In this document: positions 37,080 through 45,382 of the stretch, piece after piece
Layout: the number at the start of each line of letters is the position of its first letter
Position numbering within the stretch: position 1 is the first letter of the stretch
NCBI RefSeq assembly: GCF_014332515.1
Contig: NZ_VFSD01000005.1
Coordinates: forward strand, 62,001 to 126,000
DNA from: Pontibacter beigongshangensis
Lineage (GTDB): Bacteria > Bacteroidota > Bacteroidia > Cytophagales > Hymenobacteraceae
DNA: 64,000 bases
Direction: 5' to 3'
Notes under the pieces: generated by a model
The model's input: the letters and a program-made list of their open reading frames with translations, nothing else
What the model was told of the DNA's origin: nothing
Database searches by the model: none
Made by a program: the position numbers and the translations under genes

Positions 37080-37879
37080 ACAGGAATTATAAGATTTATA
37101 CTATATCACATTTGCCAGGTCTACAAATCCTGCACAACCTCTACAAAAAATCATATTTTAATAAATCAATTTAGTATTGTTTAATTTTAAATGCAAGACT
37201 TTTTGAAGTATAGATTTCAGCATTGCTTATTTTCTCGCACCAATAAGTATAAAAACCTCTAAAAACAGATTTTGCACCATAAACATGACTGAATAGTCTA
37301 TCGAAAAATAACTGAATGCGAACAACGAAAATCATTACAGGAGGTGGGCAAGGCTCGTTCTAATGAATTAAAACTACTGAGGATAGTCTTAGAACTACGG
37401 AAGCTCTACAAAAGCTCTACAATTTTTGAATGTTTGCCGGATAAGGTATTGATGTACGTTATGCACAATATAGAGCGTATTACCCCTCCTTTCTCTAGAA
37501 CAAGTGACGGAGATAAAGGTTTCTTTAAATAGCAGTAGATGCTGAACCGGCAGCACCTGAACACCCAGATTTAAAACTTATTTAATTTTTTTATTCTCCG
37601 CCAGTTTTAAAACTGAGGAGCTGACAAGGGGGGGTAGGGTAATTACAATTTAATATGGGGGGAGGGTTGATGAGGTACCTGTCTCGTGATTGAATACAGA
37701 TGTCTAATACTTGAATGTAGAGTTGCCGTTAGCCATCTAATACATATTACAGTTAACTGAAAACCACAAGTACATGATTGATCATGACAGACTGCCATTA
37801 TGATTACCTGCTCTCTTAGATGCTCTCTTAGAGTTTTCCTCACCTTAGGGGTGTAAAAATTTCTTCTAATGTATTCTGA
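37080..37879. other. Non-coding stretch with G-tracts and a small palindrome
   Basis: 800 bp without a convincing gene; a 62-codon frame opening with GTG at 37344 has no support. CAGTTTTAAAACTG (37602-37615) is a perfect palindrome inside a larger CTCC...GGAG hairpin. Between 37628 and 37666 the plus strand has runs of 7, 3, 6 and 3 G's, a potential G-quadruplex. The stretch ends at the IS3-family element. Confidence 0.5.
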
Positions 37880-37895
37880 TGAGCTCCTCCCATTT

Positions 37896-38780
37896 TTAGG
37901 ACATGTGAAAAGTAGAGAATTCGGGTTTTACTATATTATATTCTACCCACTCCTCCGGTGTTCTGTCACCTAATGAACTATGAGGACGGAAGCCATTATA
38001 TTCCTGCCGCCATGCTTCTATCTTCTCCCTTGCATCTTCCAGACTAAGGAACCAGTTCACGTTTAGGCACTCATCCCGGAAACTACCATTGAAGGATTCG
38101 ATAAAGGCGTTATCTGTGGGTTTCCCGGGCCTGGAGAAGTCCAGCGTCACCGTGTTGTCATATGCCCATTTATCCAGTGCCCTGGAGATAAACTCACTCC
38201 CGTTATCCACCTGTATACGCTTGGGCACAGCACTGTATTCCTGTTTTAATTTTTCCAAAGCGGCTACCACATCTTCTCCCTTCAGGGACTGCCCCACCAA
38301 AATACCCGGGCACTGGCGGCTATAATTATCCACTATAGTTAAGCAGCGGAATTTTCTGCCGTCGAAGAGCTGATCGGCCACAAAATCCATACTCCAGCAC
38401 TCTTGGTGAGTAGAGAGTTCTGGGCGCCCCAGCCGGTGTGCGGCGGCCTTGTTTCTTTTCGGGCGCTTTGCCCTCAGGTTCAGCCCCTCTTCCTTGTAGA
38501 GGCGGTACATGCGCTTATGGTTGTCTCTCCAGCCTTCCCGCCGGAGCAGGATAAAGATACGCTAGAAGCCGTAGCGGACCCGCACCTGGGCGATCTCCTG
38601 CATCCGCTTCCGGATCACCGAACTGTCTCTGGCTCTGGAGCGGTAATACCAGCCGGAGCATTGGCATAGCACCACCTTACAAGCCCTGGTGATGGAAACT
38701 CGGTAGTCTTGCTGTAGCTCTGAGACCAGCCGCTTTGACTGGGCTAGTCTCAGAGCTTTTTTCGCAGCACATCCTGTAGC
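37896..38780 (-). pseudogene. IS3-family orfB (integrase core) with amber stop
   Basis: The frame entered by -1 frameshifting at AAAAAAG (minus strand, 38756-38762) encodes KALRLAQSKRLVSELQ onward, but hits TAG at 38562-38564 right after VRVRYGF. The same frame then continues RIFILLRREGWRDNHKRMYRLYKEEG and the whole DDE core: WSMDFVADQLFDGRKFR, IQVDNGSEFISR, DNAFIESFNGSFRDECLN with the catalytic Glu. One codon change has therefore disabled an otherwise complete transposase. Re-initiation at the ATG at 38510 would give the core without its N-terminal part. Confidence 0.87.
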
Positions 38781-39016
38781 ATCTGCTTGTCTAGGCTCAG
38801 GTCTGCCTCCAACTGCTTTAACTGACGGTTCTCCTCCTCTAACTGCCGGAGCTTCCTGAGTTCCGACACTCCTAAACCACCGTACTTTTTCTTCCAATTG
38901 TAGAAGGTGGCATCCGAGATGCCCATCTTGCGGCACACCTCCTCCACTTTGACACCTGTCTCTGCCTGCTTGAGGGCGAAGATGATCTGCGCCTCGGTAA
39001 ACTTTGATTTCTTCAT
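38750..39016 (-). CDS. IS3-family orfA
   Basis: 88 residues: an HTH (SKFTEAQIIFALKQAETGVKVEEVCRKMGISDATFYNWKKKYGG) and a leucine-zipper tail (LRKLRQLEEENRQLKQLEADLSL). It is of the IS407 type. The slippery A6G lies at its end and leads into orfB. It is intact, but the partner frame has a nonsense mutation. Confidence 0.9.
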   Translation of the reverse strand: MKKSKFTEAQIIFALKQAETGVKVEEVCRKMGISDATFYNWKKKYGGLGVSELRKLRQLEEENRQLKQLEADLSLDKQMLQDVLRKKL

Positions 39017-39093
39017 GGCAATTCGTTTTTAAACTATACGATATTGCCCGTTTTCTCTACTTTACAACGGTCCGGTTTTTCGGGGGGAGGTCA

Positions 39094-39322
39094 GTTCCTC
39101 TGCCCCTTGAACCAGTTGCTATTTGTAGGCAGAGATCTGTGAAGAGGTAACGCCATACTTTGAGCTGAACTGGCTTAAAATCTTGTTCTCTTTGACTGCC
39201 GCCAGAGAGATCTTCTGCTTGGTGCTGTGCTTCTTGTAATATGTCATGATGCTAATTTTAGGTAGTTGAGTTTAGCATCCTAATCTTACCGGGTTTTACA
39301 GTCTAGTTTTTGGGGCACTATA
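39094..39322 (-). pseudogene. Truncated IS3-type orfA remnant
   Basis: From 39247 the minus strand reads MTYYKKHSTKQKISLAAVKE then NKILSQFSSKYGVTSSQISAYK, a typical IS3-type HTH start. It is then stopped by TAG, where family members carry an aromatic or basic residue. The frame continues QLVQGAEELTSP up to the inserted IS407-type element. A terminal sequence AGTGCCCCAAAAACTAGAC lies at 39304-39322. It is an older element, cut by the one at 37880-39093. Confidence 0.78.
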
Positions 39323-39337
39323 CTATTAACATTTTAA

Positions 39338-40729
39338 TTAAGTATTAAACAAAATTAGATGCGGGTTATGGTACCAAACAAGGTCATTATCCTCAATTAT
39401 GAGATAAAATGATATTTGTTCGAGCCACGGTAGCAGGAATTTTTCAATTACAACTTGTGCTGCATTACCGGTCTCATGGTGACTTGTCATTGTCTCATGG
39501 TTTAGGTGAAACTCTGTCGCCTTGTTATGTACAATAGAGTTTCTGAAAGCATACACCAATTTTTGAAAAATTTCGGTTAATTTGTCAGCGGTCACAGCTG
39601 TGTAAGAAAAGGCATTTTTGTTGATTTGCAGTAAGTCAAACAGCCGGTTAATATGACTGACGTCAGCAATTAGGACAGGATGTAAAGCCTGCCATTCAAC
39701 GAACATTTTATTGATAAAGCTGATACCCGGCTCAATCTCCAAAATCATCACTGTCTTTAGAAGAGCTTTCAGCGCCTCAGCTTCACTTTGCTCAACACTG
39801 CGATAAAGATTACGAAAGTCACGAATAGAAAACGGCCGGTTATTCCTTCTGCGTTCAAGTTCTACAATAGGTTTGCGGAACATGAAATGTTCTATTAAAT
39901 GGTAAATCCTCAGGTATTTATCAAGTATGTCCTGTTGACTGTTATACTCGCTTAAAATCATCAGCGAATCTGAAAATTGCTGAAATTCTTTATCAGACAA
40001 AATACGGCGCGCAGCACTTACTGTTGGTACGCCCGAATAAGATACAGGTTGGTGTATAAGGTATCCTGCCTTCACGAGGTGCAATGCCGCACAGGAATAG
40101 ATGGCATCGCTGTGCCCTTTCTGAGCAAATCTTATAAGAGCATATTGCCCAGCTATCAGTGGGAATGCAGGACGGCCAAGTTGGATCAGTAAATGCAGCC
40201 GCAATTCGACGCTAAATGGATTATTGTCTAAAAAGTCCTGCAATTCCTGCAAGTCGGAGAGGTTAATCAGAACAAGTGAATTTTCAGTAGAAGTACCATC
40301 TTCAAACAAAAAATTTGAAGGCTTCATCATGCGTGTTATAGGCTCAAGGCAAAATAGATTTTCATCAACCTGTACCGACAGATTGAACGGGTTGCCGCTT
40401 CCAGATACTTCCTGCTCAATCACGTTAATAATTTTAATCATCAACAGGGTTTCAGTAATCCGGCCAGCAGGATAGTCTGGAAACTCTGTTGCCAATTCAG
40501 TCAAAGCAATGGAAAGTGGCTGAAAATCATTATGAATAACGTTATCGTCCCTTGACTGGATAACAGCCGCCTGATTGTTGGCTACGATTTCAGCCAGTTC
40601 GAACAGCCTGTTCATTTTTGCCTGCGTCGAAAAACTGTCGTAATAAGACTGAAAGCCGGCATAAGCAATGGTATAATCTGCAAGTCGTTGCAGCAGATTG
40701 GTATAGATTATATTTAACCTGCTTACCAT
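39338..40729 (-). CDS. Unknown protein with HEPN-like RNxxxH motif, defence operon
   Basis: 463 residues from ATG 40729, which overlaps the preceding stop by 7 bp; an upstream start would extend the overlap. It is largely helical and not recognised as a family. Near residue 396 it reads AFRNSIVHNKATEF, i.e. RNxxxH inside a helix followed by more helices, which is the signature of HEPN ribonucleases of the Apea-like kind. This is a motif-level call only. It is the last gene of the eight-gene operon starting with vsr and would suit an RNA-cutting effector. What it senses is unknown. Confidence 0.72.
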   Translation of the reverse strand: MVSRLNIIYTNLLQRLADYTIAYAGFQSYYDSFSTQAKMNRLFELAEIVANNQAAVIQSRDDNVIHNDFQPLSIALTELATEFPDYPAGRITETLLMIKIINVIEQEVSGSGNPFNLSVQVDENLFCLEPITRMMKPSNFLFEDGTSTENSLVLINLSDLQELQDFLDNNPFSVELRLHLLIQLGRPAFPLIAGQYALIRFAQKGHSDAIYSCAALHLVKAGYLIHQPVSYSGVPTVSAARRILSDKEFQQFSDSLMILSEYNSQQDILDKYLRIYHLIEHFMFRKPIVELERRRNNRPFSIRDFRNLYRSVEQSEAEALKALLKTVMILEIEPGISFINKMFVEWQALHPVLIADVSHINRLFDLLQINKNAFSYTAVTADKLTEIFQKLVYAFRNSIVHNKATEFHLNHETMTSHHETGNAAQVVIEKFLLPWLEQISFYLIIEDNDLVWYHNPHLILFNT

Positions 40730-41967
40730 TGTTCCTTTTTGAAATAAGCAAGCCAATCTGCCGCTGTAGTTATATCATTGAGAATGTCGTTGGTCGCTAG
40801 GAAAACAGCACGCTTATTTACCGAACCGATGTTAATCTTAGCAAGGTCCATTGAGTTGCGAACAATTTCGAATGTATCGAGGCGCAGAACATCCGGATGA
40901 TCACCTATTTTTTTTTCAAGAATTTGCAGCGATTCAACCGATGAAATTTCGTGCTCCTGTGCATACTTACCGCAGGCGGCAAACAGACCCGTAAGTGATG
41001 TTTCACGGCCCAACCACTTCACTGCAGCCCCGTCATACCTAGCGGTAAGTTTTTTATCCAGACCCATCAGCGTACCAATAAACTGATAGAAGAAATTATA
41101 ATTAATTAAATGGTCAAAGATAGAATCATCGAAATCCTCCGCCTGAGTTTTTTGAATCAGGTTTACATTATTCGTTATTGGCTTTCCGGCATTGAAGGAC
41201 AAAATAGCCGTTATCAGGTGCGAAAAATGGAATTGCCCAGGAATGCGGTTCTTTGAGTAGGTGATTGAAGGAACCTCTTTTTCCCGAATTACTGTGAATC
41301 CTTTGAATCCGAGCTGCTTGAACAGCGGAAGCATATTGCTAAACAACAATTCAAGCTGATGTTGATTCTTTACAGCTTTGTGACCAGCATTTAGAATAAG
41401 CATTTTATTAACTTCCTCACGGGGTTCCAGACCGACCCAGAGCTCAAACCATTGCCGACGGTCATACAATTTATTAAGGGATTCTGAGACGGAAACTTCC
41501 TGTCTTTTCACATATGCCAGTAATTTTTCTAGTATAAGTACCGAACTATTAATTAAGGCTAGCTTCACATTAAATTGCCTAGAAAGCTGTAACCTTCCCA
41601 CATCTGTTATGTCAGGATTGACTGCAAGTTCATCTGCTGCCAAAGCAATAGTATCATAAATTACTTTAAGCCTGTAAGTTCTTTGTAAACCATCTAATAC
41701 TTTAAATGCACCTAAATCTATGATTTTATTGATGGGCTTCAGGTCGCTATTTTCCGCTACAAGCACCATGAGCGGTATGTGACGATTATCTATGATGGTC
41801 TGAATAAGATTATCGAGGTAAGTATTGTTTACAATTTCCCGCTGGACTTCATAGTTCATGTAGTTATCAGGAAGATTTTTAATATAATCGGATAGTTTGA
41901 TACTCACCAGATAACAGTACGAGCTACCTTCAGTTATCACATCTTTAACTTCAGCCTTCATTACCAA
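40723..41967 (-). CDS. DGQHR/ParB-like protein of the defence operon
   Basis: 414 residues. The N-terminal part carries a DndB-like arrangement: IVNNTYLDNLIQTIIDNRHIPLMVLVAEN then FKVLDGLQRTYRLKVIYD, where DGLQR stands for the DGQHR box. A second block (LILNAGHKAVKNQHQLELLFSNMLPLFKQLGF) resembles the later DGQHR/DUF262-type helical part. DndB-like proteins bind DNA and control phosphorothioation, but no dnd genes are present, so function here is open. It starts 57 bp after the AIPR gene and overlaps the HEPN-like gene. Confidence 0.72.
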   Translation of the reverse strand: MVMKAEVKDVITEGSSYCYLVSIKLSDYIKNLPDNYMNYEVQREIVNNTYLDNLIQTIIDNRHIPLMVLVAENSDLKPINKIIDLGAFKVLDGLQRTYRLKVIYDTIALAADELAVNPDITDVGRLQLSRQFNVKLALINSSVLILEKLLAYVKRQEVSVSESLNKLYDRRQWFELWVGLEPREEVNKMLILNAGHKAVKNQHQLELLFSNMLPLFKQLGFKGFTVIREKEVPSITYSKNRIPGQFHFSHLITAILSFNAGKPITNNVNLIQKTQAEDFDDSIFDHLINYNFFYQFIGTLMGLDKKLTARYDGAAVKWLGRETSLTGLFAACGKYAQEHEISSVESLQILEKKIGDHPDVLRLDTFEIVRNSMDLAKINIGSVNKRAVFLATNDILNDITTAADWLAYFKKEQW

Positions 41968-42024
41968 ATTTCAATTCTTAGTAGATTTTAAAAAGTACCT
42001 AATCGCTAAACACATTTATTTGTT

Positions 42025-44418
42025 TCAGGCCGCAGTCATAATATCCAACTGGTGCATAGTTGGCGCTTTACCAGCAGTGAGCATCTTCCCTATTTCATCA
42101 TATACAGAATAATACTTTAAACCTTTGAGTTTTGCTACCTCACGCTGCTTTTGAAACTCGGATAAAATATCCAGTGATTCGGAAACACATTGATTATACA
42201 GGCTAGTAACCTTATCAAATGCGTTTAGCCAGCGCTCCTGTGTTTCATCTATACAACTATTCAATACTTCAGGCCAAGCAGCACGTACTTTATGGATAAG
42301 CTCACGTTCAAATTCTACATACTCAGCTGTGATATCCAGTTTTGCGACAATGCAATGGATAAGGTGATCGACCTTCTGCCGTTGACCTGGGGGTAACCAG
42401 TTAGCCAATGCTGAGCCAAGCTTTCTGTAAAAGTTGGCCGATCTTGAATAGATCTGAATGTTATCGCTGAGCAAAGCAAAATCTACTTCTTTAATTTTTG
42501 CCTTTCTCGCTACCCGTTCTTTACTTCCAGCTCCATCTTTTGACACCGTATATTTTGTCAAAATTGTTTTAGCGGTTGGTGAGTTCATGAATGCCCTCAA
42601 TTCGGGGCTCCCAGAAATGTTATCCCATAAGTCTTTCCTTTTTGAATATTCAGCAGGATCATCGCTCTGAGCATACTTTTTTATAAGGGCATTCATTGTT
42701 ACCATAAGCTCACGAGAAAAATTAGCAAAGTCGTCCTCAAGACCTTCACGCTGCCAGATTCTTGCCAAGTCAAAAGGCTTGCCGCCGCGGAGCCCGTCAG
42801 TTGCTCCATACAATACTGAAAGCGCATAAGGAACAACGGCAGATCGTATCTGACCTAATGAATTTTTGCCTTGCCCATAGATATTTTCAAAAGACTTGAA
42901 CAATATTACCCGGGCAATCAGCATTTCAAAAAAATTACGGTCTATTTCCGGCTTAATTTTAGTTTCCTCTCCTGATATCGTATTAATAAAATAACGGAAG
43001 ACTTTGTCGCCACCTTTCTTTACGACATATGGCTGATCTCCCCAAGCAGTGAAATACTTACCTAATTGTTCTTTACTAAACCGCATATCCTTCGGATATT
43101 CTCGCTCGAGTCGTCCTCGGTTGTTACCGGCAATACGCAGCCGGGTGTTAAAATCGCCTTTTGCTTTTTCGAAGAACCAACGTTTACCTGATGGCGTGAT
43201 CACACTGTCGGACAAGGCCTTTATACGGGTAAGTTGAGGGTTCCTGGAGTCAAGATCTACTGAAGATACTTTCGATTGCGAATTAGAAAACTTACTGATG
43301 TTTGATATCAGTTCGTCAAGCTTTTCCTCTGTAACATTCTTTGCCACATTAATTTTGGCCATCACCCTTACTTTATCAACCGGATAGCCATCCTTCTTGG
43401 TGAAAAAAATACTTGCAGTGGTCTGGCCCCCATTAACGATCTGGAAATCACGAAGTGTCTGTATATATGTACGGCCATCTTCCTCTACGCTTTCCATTCC
43501 GGTTGCAGTAACCGTAATGCCGTTGTTGAAAGCAATAAACTTTTCAGGACTTTTCCGGATCGTATCCCTGATACCGGCATTCGCACCCTTAAACTGAAGA
43601 AAAGACCTGACGTTCTTTTCAAGCAGTCTTGAGCTGTAGCGTTTGTATAGGTCTGCCAGAACAAATGCAGGTAACACGCAAAGATAGGATTCAAAATTTT
43701 CTTCGCTCGCCGCCTGTATTGCTTCAATCCTGTAATTGAAAGTTTTCTCAAAATCAATGACCAATGGTTCGCGGCTTCCTTGAGAAATGACCACATTGTA
43801 CATAAAATTGAGATCAATGAGATTTTTGAGAATAAGCACTTCCTTACTTTTCCGTTCACGGCCACGGCTGAAGGTTACCGACAGTTTCTCGTCCTCAAAT
43901 TCGAGTCTTTTAGGTTGCGGTAAACTCCCGCGTGTTTCTACGGTTGCAGTTGCTGAAATCAGGAAAACCTCGATCACATCATATTGCTCGGCACCACAAG
44001 CAGAAGCAAGCTGGGTAGCCAGTGCTCGAACCGGACTAGATAACTGCAGTTCTTCGGTCAGATGACCCTTTATCGCTTTTGAAACAAATCGCACTGCGCG
44101 CCGGAACTGGTTCTCGTAATGGGATTTCAGCGATATCTTGAGACTATCGTCTGTAACCCGTAAGTCTATTGATGTTTCATCTACTAGGAAAAGCTGCAGA
44201 CGCTCCCCTGACTCATTAACCAAATACCCGTTTATTTTCAGGTTCTCTGCAGGATATACGTAATAAGCGTCATTGCATTCCTCTGAATCAATTAAGCGCG
44301 CGTCAGCCATCAGTGGTAACACCTCGGAAAGTAACAGGCTCTGTTGTACAAACCCATCCGAATTTGTGGATTCTGACAACAGCTCTTTGCGATAAATTAG
44401 AAACTCATCAATTTCCAT
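42025..44418 (-). CDS. AIPR-family (abortive infection) protein
   Basis: 797 residues. The AIPR signature is visible around residue 330: IQTLRDFQIVNGGQTTASIFF, preceded by FLQFKGANAGIRDTIRKSPEKFIAFNNGITVTA. AIPR proteins are linked to phage abortive infection and occur with Z1/GHKL/methylase sets. The biochemical activity is not known for most. It overlaps the preceding PD-(D/E)XK gene by a single base, so translation is coupled. Confidence 0.9.
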   Translation of the reverse strand: MEIDEFLIYRKELLSESTNSDGFVQQSLLLSEVLPLMADARLIDSEECNDAYYVYPAENLKINGYLVNESGERLQLFLVDETSIDLRVTDDSLKISLKSHYENQFRRAVRFVSKAIKGHLTEELQLSSPVRALATQLASACGAEQYDVIEVFLISATATVETRGSLPQPKRLEFEDEKLSVTFSRGRERKSKEVLILKNLIDLNFMYNVVISQGSREPLVIDFEKTFNYRIEAIQAASEENFESYLCVLPAFVLADLYKRYSSRLLEKNVRSFLQFKGANAGIRDTIRKSPEKFIAFNNGITVTATGMESVEEDGRTYIQTLRDFQIVNGGQTTASIFFTKKDGYPVDKVRVMAKINVAKNVTEEKLDELISNISKFSNSQSKVSSVDLDSRNPQLTRIKALSDSVITPSGKRWFFEKAKGDFNTRLRIAGNNRGRLEREYPKDMRFSKEQLGKYFTAWGDQPYVVKKGGDKVFRYFINTISGEETKIKPEIDRNFFEMLIARVILFKSFENIYGQGKNSLGQIRSAVVPYALSVLYGATDGLRGGKPFDLARIWQREGLEDDFANFSRELMVTMNALIKKYAQSDDPAEYSKRKDLWDNISGSPELRAFMNSPTAKTILTKYTVSKDGAGSKERVARKAKIKEVDFALLSDNIQIYSRSANFYRKLGSALANWLPPGQRQKVDHLIHCIVAKLDITAEYVEFERELIHKVRAAWPEVLNSCIDETQERWLNAFDKVTSLYNQCVSESLDILSEFQKQREVAKLKGLKYYSVYDEIGKMLTAGKAPTMHQLDIMTAA

Positions 44419-45380
44419 TACAACTCCTTTACTTGAATGATGAAATCAGTTAGCGATGCCAAGCGAAGTCGGTATGATACCTGATAGATCGGCGCTGGAA
44501 GTTCAGAATTTATAAGAACCGGAAATGCAGATTGCAAGCAATCATAAATGATAATCCGGCGGGCTTTGAACCTTAAATTATCATATTCAAAAAGATTATG
44601 GTATGTCAACCCTTTTTGAAAAAGCGCCCTGAGTAGCAATGAAGTATCACCAAGCAAATTGTCGATTATATGACGAAGCTCATTGACTAAAATTCGCAGT
44701 GATATTCCATCGGCTAGATCCAGTTCCAGTTCGACAACGGCCAGATGAAGCTCTTTGTCTGGCTCAGGCTGCAGCTGAAACTCACTAGAGATGTGGATGT
44801 CGGAATTACCATCGGTTGTCTTTACTTCAGTGTCTATGCGATCAGAGATAAAGTCCCGAGCTTGGTCATAAGGCCCCCGCCATGATGACAAAACATTATT
44901 AACTGTGGCATAACTTGCTTGAGTAAGCATGTCTCTTAATACAAGCAGTTCTCCAATTAACCCACGCAAGACATTAGTCTGCATTCTGCCAGTCTGACTG
45001 TCAATAAAGAATCCACTCCATTTGTTGAAGATCCGGATCATATTGGTGATGTAATCACTTGGTTGGGACAACCCCGATATATTCCGATAAATGGAAAGTA
45101 TCAAATCGTCGAACAAATCATTATAGTTGGCATCTAATAGTTGAATGATAATATAGCCAGTTTCTGGATACCAAAAAAGGGAAAGATTATCTTTAACGAC
45201 TTCCGGCCAATTTCCAGAAAACCCTTTCGGCAACTCTAAAATAAGGCAGCGTTGAAGATTAGAACTCAGCCCCACATTCAGTTCCGGTATGCAAATACTG
45301 TCTACTCTTTTAAACTCAAATTCAGATTGGCCGCTATGATTCAGTCCGATCCAAAGCTTTTCAAGTCGTGCGTTGGTCAT
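44418..45380 (-). CDS. PD-(D/E)XK nuclease-like protein (DUF4420)
   Basis: 320 residues. Near residues 175-190 the sequence GPYDQARDFISDRIDTEVKTT gives the D...ExK catalytic pattern of PD-(D/E)XK nucleases. The N-terminal third (LEKLWIGLNHSGQSEFEFKRVDS) and GLIGELLVLRDML are usual for the DUF4420 group, which accompanies Z1-type defence helicases. It lies 2 bp after the Z1 gene and overlaps the AIPR gene. It is the likely DNA-cutting subunit. Confidence 0.88.
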   Translation of the reverse strand: MTNARLEKLWIGLNHSGQSEFEFKRVDSICIPELNVGLSSNLQRCLILELPKGFSGNWPEVVKDNLSLFWYPETGYIIIQLLDANYNDLFDDLILSIYRNISGLSQPSDYITNMIRIFNKWSGFFIDSQTGRMQTNVLRGLIGELLVLRDMLTQASYATVNNVLSSWRGPYDQARDFISDRIDTEVKTTDGNSDIHISSEFQLQPEPDKELHLAVVELELDLADGISLRILVNELRHIIDNLLGDTSLLLRALFQKGLTYHNLFEYDNLRFKARRIIIYDCLQSAFPVLINSELPAPIYQVSYRLRLASLTDFIIQVKEL

Positions 45381-45382
45381 AG

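Larger units (their letters stand above)
37880..39093 (-). mobile_element. IS3-family (IS407-group) insertion sequence, inactivated
   Basis: About 1214 bp. Its ends TGAGCTCCTCCC (37880 inward) and TGACCTCCCCCC (from 39093 inward, minus strand) are similar. It carries orfA and a broken orfB. I see no target duplication (CTGA left, GTTC right). On its right it abuts a fragment of another IS3-type element, into which it probably inserted. Confidence 0.83.

Noticed and set aside
37344..37532. 62-codon frame with GTG start
   Set aside because: No ribosome-binding spacing, no family features, and it lies in a non-coding A+T-rich stretch.
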